Part shown: piece by piece, positions 23,618 through 31,131 of the stretch
Numbering within the stretch: the first letter of the stretch is position 1
Layout: every line of letters starts with the position of its first letter
From: Coxiellaceae bacterium
GTDB lineage: Bacteria > Pseudomonadota > Gammaproteobacteria > Coxiellales > Coxiellaceae
Assembly: GCA_029212885.1 (NCBI GenBank)
Contig: JARGPC010000015.1
Span: 10,553-46,066, forward strand
Direction of reading: 5' to 3'
DNA: 35,514 nucleotides
The notes under the pieces: model-generated
Databases searched by the model: none
The model's input: only the letters and a program-made list of their open reading frames with translations
Told to the model about the DNA's origin: nothing
Made by a program: the position numbers and the translations under genes

Positions 23618-26515
23618 ATGTCACGATCAAATTCCATCGACTTGTTTCTTGAGGCTCTGCAAGCAGCTGGATTCGATGGCGATATTGAAACCGATTTATC
23701 TACCCGCTTATTAAATGCCACTGACAACAGTGCCTACCAAATCATGCCTCTGGCTGTTGTGATGCCACAACATGCGCATGATATTCAAACATTGTGTCAG
23801 TTGATACACCAGCCACCCTATAAACATCTAGCCGTCACTGCGCGCGGAGGCGGCACCGGCACCAATGGACAGTCACTATCTGAATCGATTATTATCGACT
23901 GCTCAAAGTATATGAATGGCGTTGGTGAACTTAATCTTGAAAAAGGCTTTGTTAAAGTACAACCCGGCGTAGTACTCGATCAGTTAAATGATTATTTACG
24001 GCCACACGGTGTTTTCTTTGCCCCGACACTATCAACCAGTAACCGCGCCACCTTAGGTGGAATGACTAACACGGATGCTTGTGGCAAAGGTTCACTACTC
24101 TATGGAAAAACCAGTCAGCATATATTAGCCATTACCGCTATTTATAGCGATGGCAGCCAACACACCAGCCACGCATGCACGCTAGAGCAACTTGAGGAAT
24201 TTAAACAACAGTCTGATTTGATTGGTGGCATATACCGTCAAGTAGATGACACCGTATGCCGTTGCCAACAAACCATTGACCAGCAATTCCCCAAGCTAAC
24301 TCGCTTTATGACCGGGTACGATTTAAAGCATGTGTATAATGAAAGCCGTGATCAGTTTAATTTAAATTCTATTCTATGTGGCTCTGAAGGGACGTTAGCA
24401 ATTATTACTGAGCTGACATTGAAACTCACCGCCATCCCTAAGCATACCAACCTAATGGTGCTGCAATATCAAGACTTTGACCTAGCATTACAACATGCCA
24501 CGCAATTACTCTCGATCCAACCAGCAGCAATAGAGACCATTGACCAAACGATTTTAGAATTAGCAAAAACCGATATTATATACGATCTAGTAAAAGACTT
24601 TATTAACACGGCTAATCGTGAAACTGCAGCGATTAACTATGTCGAGCTTGTCGCCGATGATATACAGCAACTGCAAAGCAAACAGCAAAAATTAACTCAA
24701 CTATTAGCATTGGATAGCAATCCAAGTTTTAATGCCGTGTTAGCTACAGAAAAACAAGATATTAAAAACCTCTGGGATTTACGCAAAAAAAGCGTTGGCT
24801 TACTCGCCAAAACTAAAGGACCGCGCCAACCGGTATCCGGTGTTGAAGATACCGTAGTACCACCAGAAAAACTCGCTGACTTCATAAGGGAGTTCCGCGC
24901 ATTACTGGACGAGCATGGCTTACGCTATGGCATGTTTGGCCATGTAGACACCGGCTGTCTGCATGTGCGCCCAGCTTACGACATGAACAACCGTGATGAT
25001 GAAACCTTGTATTTTGAAATCATCGCCAAAGTTGCCGCATTAACTAAAAAATATGGCGGCCTGATGTGGGGTGAACACGGCAAAGGCATGCGCAGTCAGT
25101 ATGTACCGATGTTTTTTGGTGACGAACTGTATGATGAGCTGCGAAAAATAAAACAAGCATTCGACCCTGACAATCAACTCAACCCAGGCAAAATAGCGAC
25201 ACCTCATAATAGTGATGAAACGGTTGTACCCATTCAAACCACATTACGAGCAGACTTTAATCGTGACATTCACCCATCCGACTATGAGCTCTACCATAAA
25301 TCACTCAGCTGCAATGGTAATGCAGCGTGCTTCAATTACGACTACAACAGCGCGATGTGCCCCTCTTATAAAGTATCACGCGATCGTTGTTATTCACCCA
25401 AAGGGCGCGCCACCCTATTAAGGGAGTGGTTACGCCAAAAATCCGTTGGTATCGATGAGGATTTTCAACAGCAAGTGTTCGACAGCATGGATCACTGCCT
25501 TGGTTGCAAAGCCTGCGCCACTGGTTGTCCGGTCAATATCAATATCCCGAATGAAAAATCAAAATTCTTACATGACTACAACCAATTCAATAGTCAAACA
25601 CTTAGCGACTACATGATCATCAATGCTGAAACGATTGCCAAAAAACAAAGTGAATGGCCACGCCTTAGCCGTTTTTTATTTCAACTACCCCTGGCAAATT
25701 GGATAAGCGCGAAGTGTTTTGAATTAACCGATTTACCCACCGTGAGCTCACCTAACCTACAGCAACATTGCCAAACCAATACCATCACTACTCATGACCT
25801 ATCGTCTTTACAACACATTAAACCTGATGACAAACAGGTGGTGTTAATTCAAGACAGCCTCACTAGTTTTTATGAAGCAGAGCTCGTTATGGACTGCATA
25901 CAACTATTACAGAAGCTCTCATTCCAACCATTACTATTTAATTGGTTCTGCAATGGCAAACCGCTGCACGTAAAAGGTATGCGTGATGATTTTAAGGTAC
26001 TCGCACAAACCAATGCTGAAACCTTATCGAAAATTGCCCAACATCAACTGCCAATGATTGGCATTGACCCCAGCATCACACTGAGCTACCAGGATGAATA
26101 CCCTGACATATTGGGTTCGGTTGATTTTACTGTGCAGCTAATCCAGCACTGGCTCAATAGTCAGCATCTGGATCTAACGATGAAGCCTGCCGACAAACCC
26201 ATCCTATTATTAGCACACTGCACCGAAGCCACGCAATCAAACCAAAACACATTGGAATGGCAGCAATTATTCGCGAAATTTGGCTTACGGCTAGACATCG
26301 CTTCCGTAGGTTGCTGTGGCATGGCTGGTTCGTACGGTTATGAGACTAAGCACTTGGATAGTTCAAAAAAATTATTCGATATGAGCTGGCAACAACACAT
26401 GCATGATGACCACACCATCTTAGCCACCGGCTTCTCTTGCCGCTGCCAAATCAAGCGCTGTAGCGACCAACAACCTCAGCATCCGATCAGTTTTTTACTC
26501 AAACAACTGCAATAA
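23618..26515 (+). CDS. ydiJ: YdiJ-type FAD/Fe-S D-2-hydroxyglutarate dehydrogenase
   Basis: A 965-residue three-part flavoprotein. It has a PCMH FAD-binding domain (ARGGGTGTNGQSL near residue 75), an FAD-oxidase C-terminal domain (MFGHVDTGCLHVRP, WGEHGKGMRSQYV), a ferredoxin-like domain with CLGCKACATGCPVNI near residue 630, preceded by a second Cys group (CNGNAACFNYDYNSAMCPSY), and a C-terminal CCG/heterodisulfide-reductase-like domain (VGCCGMAGSYG, FSCRCQIKRC). E. coli YdiJ (about 1018 residues) oxidises D-2-hydroxyglutarate to 2-oxoglutarate. Being 12 bp downstream of the DUF1338 gene, it should finish lysine breakdown into the TCA cycle, passing electrons through Fe-S centres. Other D-2-hydroxyacids remain possible substrates. 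Confidence 0.9.
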   Translation: MSRSNSIDLFLEALQAAGFDGDIETDLSTRLLNATDNSAYQIMPLAVVMPQHAHDIQTLCQLIHQPPYKHLAVTARGGGTGTNGQSLSESIIIDCSKYMNGVGELNLEKGFVKVQPGVVLDQLNDYLRPHGVFFAPTLSTSNRATLGGMTNTDACGKGSLLYGKTSQHILAITAIYSDGSQHTSHACTLEQLEEFKQQSDLIGGIYRQVDDTVCRCQQTIDQQFPKLTRFMTGYDLKHVYNESRDQFNLNSILCGSEGTLAIITELTLKLTAIPKHTNLMVLQYQDFDLALQHATQLLSIQPAAIETIDQTILELAKTDIIYDLVKDFINTANRETAAINYVELVADDIQQLQSKQQKLTQLLALDSNPSFNAVLATEKQDIKNLWDLRKKSVGLLAKTKGPRQPVSGVEDTVVPPEKLADFIREFRALLDEHGLRYGMFGHVDTGCLHVRPAYDMNNRDDETLYFEIIAKVAALTKKYGGLMWGEHGKGMRSQYVPMFFGDELYDELRKIKQAFDPDNQLNPGKIATPHNSDETVVPIQTTLRADFNRDIHPSDYELYHKSLSCNGNAACFNYDYNSAMCPSYKVSRDRCYSPKGRATLLREWLRQKSVGIDEDFQQQVFDSMDHCLGCKACATGCPVNINIPNEKSKFLHDYNQFNSQTLSDYMIINAETIAKKQSEWPRLSRFLFQLPLANWISAKCFELTDLPTVSSPNLQQHCQTNTITTHDLSSLQHIKPDDKQVVLIQDSLTSFYEAELVMDCIQLLQKLSFQPLLFNWFCNGKPLHVKGMRDDFKVLAQTNAETLSKIAQHQLPMIGIDPSITLSYQDEYPDILGSVDFTVQLIQHWLNSQHLDLTMKPADKPILLLAHCTEATQSNQNTLEWQQLFAKFGLRLDIASVGCCGMAGSYGYETKHLDSSKKLFDMSWQQHMHDDHTILATGFSCRCQIKRCSDQQPQHPISFLLKQLQ

Positions 26516-26625
26516 CTCCAACTATTGATAAAACAAATAAATAGTAATTCATAAATTTTGTTTTGATTGTATACTTAGCAGTAATCCGTTAGCTTAAGCA
26601 CAAATGATCAATAGAGGGTATGCAC

Positions 26626-26901
26626 ATGCAAGCGGGTATTTTTAAGCGCATCACACCAAATAATGGAACCTTACCAGATTCCAAGGATGCCTTTAATGTG
26701 TTTGACCAAATCAGTAATGGCTGGATATTGCCCATCTTACTCGTTAGTGCCAGCATCCCAATCATTATTATTTTAAAAGTATTCATCAGTCAGCGAATAT
26801 CAGAGCGCAGAGCTACTATTGATGGCTTTGTACGTATTGACGATACAAACAATGATCTTGAGCAACCCTTAAGCTTAATGCCCAGTACACCTCAGCCATA
26901 A
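26626..26901 (+). CDS. Small one-pass membrane protein, 91 aa, unknown
   Basis: The start at 26626 is preferred because AGAGGG lies 7 nt upstream; an ATG two codons earlier (26620) is too close. The protein has a short amphipathic N-terminus (MQAGIFKRITPNNG), one membrane helix at about 32-52 (GWILPILLVSASIPIIIILK), then a basic stretch (SQRISERRATID) and an acidic, proline-rich tail. The positive-inside rule puts the C-terminus in the cytoplasm. I know no family. Its layout resembles the three small membrane proteins at 34083-35226. It lies between ydiJ and the Fic-ankyrin gene and is not obviously in an operon with either. Confidence 0.6.
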   Translation: MQAGIFKRITPNNGTLPDSKDAFNVFDQISNGWILPILLVSASIPIIIILKVFISQRISERRATIDGFVRIDDTNNDLEQPLSLMPSTPQP

Positions 26902-26969
26902 TCAGCGCTTTGACGCACCACGAACGCCCGCAATCTACTGAGTTTAAACACAATAAAACCATCAGGTTA

Positions 26970-27001
26970 TTAATACTCCCTTAATACCAATAATATAGAA
27001 T
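26970..27001 (+). promoter_or_regulatory. PmrA-like box and -10 of the Fic-ankyrin gene
   Basis: TTAAT (26970-26974) and TTAAT (26981-26985) repeat with an 11-bp period, as TTAATACTCCCTTAATACC. TAGAAT (26996-27001) lies 10 nt after the second half-site. This is the closest match in the window to the Legionella/Coxiella PmrA box. Confidence 0.65.
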
Positions 27002-27023
27002 ATAACAAATAAGAATAACTATA

Positions 27024-29585
27024 TTGCACGTGAATATTATGCGGACTAGCACCCCCCTTGCAGAAAGCAGGGCACAACAACATATAACCTTACTACTACT
27101 CTCTCAAGAGGCTTGGCGGTATTTTATTGATGGCCCAGACCAAATATCTGGCCCCTACGGCTATAAAGAAACCGGTTACTTAAGTGCTTTAATTGATACC
27201 TTTACACAACTACCCAATTTCGTTGGTCGTCGCCTCACCCTAGGTGATTTACATCAATTACACACGCTTTGCCTGAACGACGTAAAAGGTACAAATTACT
27301 CACGCCAAACACGCCACAAACCTGGAGCATGCCGTTTACGTGGCGTTAATATGAATTTTGGCTTAAATAGAAATAACACATCTGCTAATGGGATGTTTGA
27401 GTTATTGCAACACCTAAGGGATTCGCCAGATTGCAAGCAACGCATTGAAATAAACTTCAGACCCATTTATGCTGATTCACTAAAAGAAAAGTCTGATGAA
27501 GAGTTAAGAGACCTAGCAACAGACTGCGTCGATCCAAAAAAAATAGTTGTATTTCATACAGAATACGCACAGTCTGATACTGACACTGAAGAAAAGCTTG
27601 CGCAGTTACTCGACAAATATTACGAATCTATCGCAATCGCCACAAGCAACCGCGAGACATTAACAGCAATAGCTGCATTTTGCCGTAGCGCAGCGCAGTT
27701 ACACGCCTACATTGATGGTAATGGCCGTATGTTTTGCATGACTGTACCTTATTTGCTGTGTCTGCAAAACGGCTTACCCGTTCCCATGATGCGGCAAGCA
27801 AACGTATTCGGTAATTTTTCAATCGATGAAATCGTAGAGGAAATCGAGCAGGGACAAGCAAAAACACGCCAATTGCTATCAACAAAAATGTCACCTCCAG
27901 ATGCTGACTCCAACCTCTGCACATACACGTACAAAGCGATAAAAAAACACGCAGCGCATACAAAAGAAAAAGCAACACGAATAATAAGCGACACTAACAG
28001 CTTATTTAGCCAAGTACTGATCGCGCTGATAGACAATAATGCTGAGCAATTTTCAATGTTATGGAACAGATCATACACAAATAAATCCTTTCAACCGCAT
28101 CACCGACGCAGGCTTGTTCAATTTGCATTTAAATATCATGCCTATCGCTGCTTGACTATCATAGATGAAGATCAATCTACTATCGATGAACAGGAACTAC
28201 TGTATTGCATAGAACATAATTTAGTTGAACAGCTAGATCAGGTACTTTTGCGCTTAGAGCCTGTCACTGAACACTCAACACTACTACCACAAGCCCAATA
28301 TAACGCCATCATACACGGACACCTTGACTGCCTAAAAGCAATCAGAGAAACTTCAACTCCACCCCACATTGATGCTAAAGCTGACAATGGCGAAACAGCG
28401 TTGATGACAGCAACAAAAAATAATCAGCCAGCTGTGATTAGCTATCTACTGGAACAGGGTGCAAATCTCTTTATCGACCACGACGGCTTTACCGTATTTG
28501 CACACGCTGCACATCAAAAAAACCTAGCACTAATGCAAACCATGGTAGATATACAATTACAATCTCCACATCTGTCACTGGGGCGCTTAACACCTCAGTC
28601 ACGACAATCATATATAGTCTTAATCAGGCAGATGCTGACAACACAAAAAATATTTCACAGCATAGAAAATAACTTAGTAAAATCACTTAAAGAATCACTT
28701 AATGCATTACCATCAAGCACAGATCATAGTGAATTGTTAGCTTATGCCCGACAAAAAGCAGTCATATATGGACACGCCGACTGCCAAAAAATTATCGAAA
28801 CGAAATTAGTGCCACCACATGACACAACTGCCCCAGAGACAGCTGAAGCCAAAAGTGGAGCGAGTGAGCCTACTGCGCAAATAGAAAATTTATTTACTCA
28901 TATTGACTTGCAAAGTGAGCCAGAGTATATAGCCGCTTTCCTTTCCGTCATAAAGAAGGAAGTAACAATCCGCCCTACAGAACTGGCCACATATAGAGAA
29001 ACTCTGTACGCCAAACTATTCAATGCGCCCCAAAAAATTCTACACAATATATTTACTAACAAAGATTTTATTTTTTTTATGATGCTAGTGGGAGGACCAT
29101 TATTGGCAGAACCTTATACTAATGAAGTAAAGCGACTAATCGTCACCGGACAATATGAAAGCCGCCACGCTGCCTATCCTCTCCTCAACGGCATGATTGC
29201 CTCTAATGCTAACAGCCACATCCTTCGCTATGTTAAGGTGATTTTAAAAAGCAAGCTACCTAATCCGCTGCCTTTAATCATGACAAAAGAATTATCAGAC
29301 CACCTTACACATAACCCAGATGTATTAGCTCAATATTTACGTGAAGTATTATACTCAGAACTGAACCCAACCGAGAAAGTGCAACTTATTAAGCAATTCT
29401 CAACGGTTATGTTACCCCTAAAGTACCAGAAAGCTTTAGAAAAAATCTGTATGGAAGTAATGCAGCAACTCAGCTCTGACAACCCGATGAGCATGTTTAG
29501 TCACGATCATCGAACAGTAGGGAGTTACTTTTTATATCAACCCACTGCCGATTCAGAGCAAAAAACAACAGGCCACTCACCTTAA
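27024..29585 (+). CDS. Fic-domain protein with ankyrin repeats (AnkX-like, candidate Dot/Icm effector)
   Basis: The 853-residue protein has three parts. Residues about 1-300 form a Fic domain with the active-site motif HAYIDGNGRMF (His227, Gly232-Asn-Gly-Arg235), a variant of HPFxxGNGR. Fic enzymes move AMP, phosphocholine or other groups onto hydroxyl side chains. Residues about 420-515 hold two to three ankyrin repeats (DNGETALMTATKNNQPAVIS, then YLLEQGANLF). The C-terminal 300 residues are helical with no known domain and end in a polar tail. Legionella AnkX, which phosphocholinates host Rab1, has the same Fic-then-ankyrin order. No signal peptide is present. The start is uncertain: TTG 27024, GTG 27030 or ATG 27039; none has a good Shine-Dalgarno. 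A PmrA-like promoter precedes it. Confidence 0.85.
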   Translation: MHVNIMRTSTPLAESRAQQHITLLLLSQEAWRYFIDGPDQISGPYGYKETGYLSALIDTFTQLPNFVGRRLTLGDLHQLHTLCLNDVKGTNYSRQTRHKPGACRLRGVNMNFGLNRNNTSANGMFELLQHLRDSPDCKQRIEINFRPIYADSLKEKSDEELRDLATDCVDPKKIVVFHTEYAQSDTDTEEKLAQLLDKYYESIAIATSNRETLTAIAAFCRSAAQLHAYIDGNGRMFCMTVPYLLCLQNGLPVPMMRQANVFGNFSIDEIVEEIEQGQAKTRQLLSTKMSPPDADSNLCTYTYKAIKKHAAHTKEKATRIISDTNSLFSQVLIALIDNNAEQFSMLWNRSYTNKSFQPHHRRRLVQFAFKYHAYRCLTIIDEDQSTIDEQELLYCIEHNLVEQLDQVLLRLEPVTEHSTLLPQAQYNAIIHGHLDCLKAIRETSTPPHIDAKADNGETALMTATKNNQPAVISYLLEQGANLFIDHDGFTVFAHAAHQKNLALMQTMVDIQLQSPHLSLGRLTPQSRQSYIVLIRQMLTTQKIFHSIENNLVKSLKESLNALPSSTDHSELLAYARQKAVIYGHADCQKIIETKLVPPHDTTAPETAEAKSGASEPTAQIENLFTHIDLQSEPEYIAAFLSVIKKEVTIRPTELATYRETLYAKLFNAPQKILHNIFTNKDFIFFMMLVGGPLLAEPYTNEVKRLIVTGQYESRHAAYPLLNGMIASNANSHILRYVKVILKSKLPNPLPLIMTKELSDHLTHNPDVLAQYLREVLYSELNPTEKVQLIKQFSTVMLPLKYQKALEKICMEVMQQLSSDNPMSMFSHDHRTVGSYFLYQPTADSEQKTTGHSP

Positions 29586-29588
29586 AAA

Positions 29589-31001
29589 TTATTGTTTACG
29601 CGCAATACCGCTATCAATCGCTGCTTGCTTAACTGCTTCCGCAACAGCCGCAGCAACATGGGTATCAAACACACTAGGGATAATATAATCAGGATGAATA
29701 TCCTCATCACTAATCACACCAGCAATCGCATGCGCGGCCGCCAGCTTCATGTTTTCGTTAATATCAGAAGCTAAGCAATCCAAAGCACCACGGAAGATAC
29801 CTGGAAAACATAAAACATTATTGATCTGGTTAGGGTAGTCACTACGACCAGTAGCAATAATCGCTGCCACACCTTGCGCTTCTTCAGGCATAATTTCCGG
29901 CGTTGGATTCGCCATTGCAAAGATAATCGGATCTTTTGCCATTGTTTTTACATCGTCCGCACTAATCAATCCCGGCTTTGATAAACCAATGAATACATCA
30001 GCACCTGCCATTGCTTCATGCACATCACGGGTTTCACCTTCTGGATTGGTATTATCTGCATACCATTGCTTCATAACATTTAAATCTTCACGGCCTTTAT
30101 GGATCGCTCCCTTACTATCAAAGCCAATAATATTTTTCACACCAAAGTTCAATAGCATTTTAGTGCATGCCACACCTGCCGCACCGGTACCGACCAACAC
30201 AATCTTTAAATCCTCCGGCTTCTTATGCACAATCTTTAATGCATTAATCATCGCAGCCGTTAATACCACCGCCGTGCCGTGCTGATCATCATGAAATACA
30301 GGAATATCCAACTCTTGCTTTAAGCGTTCTTCAATCTCAAAGCAACGCGGCGCACTGATATCTTCTAAATTAATACCACCAAAAGTCGGCGCGATATTTT
30401 TAACCGCCGCAATAATTTCATCGGTGTCTTTTGTATCTAAACAAATAGGAAAACCATCAACACCACCAAACTCCTTAAACAACATCGCCTTGCCTTCCAT
30501 CACTGGCATCGCCGCTTCTGGACCAATATCACCCAAGCCTAAAACCGCTGTACCATCCGACACAATCGCCACCGTATTCTTTTTAATTGTGAGCTTAAAT
30601 GCTGCCTCCGGGTGGTCATGAATACGCATACAGACACGCGCCACACCGGGGGTATAAGCCATCGATAAGTCATCGCGTGTTTTCAAAGGAAAGCGTGGTT
30701 TGACTTCGATCTTGCCACCCAAGTGCATCAAAAACGTACGGTCTGATACTTGCTCAACATGTGTGCCCGGTAATTGATTAACGGCCTCAGTGATTTCATC
30801 CGCATGCTCAGGACCACGCGTATAGATAGTGATATCGCGGTATAAACACTCACCCGCTACCTTAGAGATATCACTGGCTCCTATGTCACCACCAAGCTTC
30901 TCAATCGTGGTAGTCAGTTGAGCAAAAGCGCCTCTAACCTTTTTATCAAGCTTTACTCGCATGGTGATGCTGCCGGCAGCTGAGGTGGGTGGTTTAGACA
31001 T
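29589..31001 (-). CDS. Malic enzyme with N-terminal ACT-like domain
   Basis: A 470-residue enzyme that oxidatively decarboxylates malate to pyruvate with NAD(P)+. Residues about 12-90 form a small ACT-like regulatory domain (TMRVKLDKKVRGAFAQLTTT, then IEKLGG), which could bind an amino acid. The malic core follows, with Tyr116 (MAYTPGVA), catalytic Lys in MEGKAMLFKEFGG, metal-binding acidic residues in EDISAPRCFEIE and FHDDQHGTA, and the cofactor Rossmann motif VGTGAAGVAC. This is the short bacterial form without the phosphotransacetylase extension. AAGGA precedes the ATG. It is convergent with the Fic-ankyrin gene, with only 3 bp between them. NAD or NADP preference is not clear. Confidence 0.95.
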   Translation of the reverse strand: MSKPPTSAAGSITMRVKLDKKVRGAFAQLTTTIEKLGGDIGASDISKVAGECLYRDITIYTRGPEHADEITEAVNQLPGTHVEQVSDRTFLMHLGGKIEVKPRFPLKTRDDLSMAYTPGVARVCMRIHDHPEAAFKLTIKKNTVAIVSDGTAVLGLGDIGPEAAMPVMEGKAMLFKEFGGVDGFPICLDTKDTDEIIAAVKNIAPTFGGINLEDISAPRCFEIEERLKQELDIPVFHDDQHGTAVVLTAAMINALKIVHKKPEDLKIVLVGTGAAGVACTKMLLNFGVKNIIGFDSKGAIHKGREDLNVMKQWYADNTNPEGETRDVHEAMAGADVFIGLSKPGLISADDVKTMAKDPIIFAMANPTPEIMPEEAQGVAAIIATGRSDYPNQINNVLCFPGIFRGALDCLASDINENMKLAAAHAIAGVISDEDIHPDYIIPSVFDTHVAAAVAEAVKQAAIDSGIARKQ

Positions 31002-31131
31002 GTGGATTCCTTATTTTGAATTGCTATTCAGTATACGATAATATGGCGCGCTTATTATACTACAGTAATAGCAGCCCACCCTAATCAAGAAACCTATTGA
31101 ATATTAAAATAAAAACCCTGGAGTGACACCA

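Noticed and set aside
27628-28078. Two minus-strand frames (116 and 109 residues) inside the Fic-ankyrin gene
   Set aside because: They lie antisense to the Fic and following region, and their sequence is a by-product of the coding strand; no promoter or ribosome-binding site is visible.
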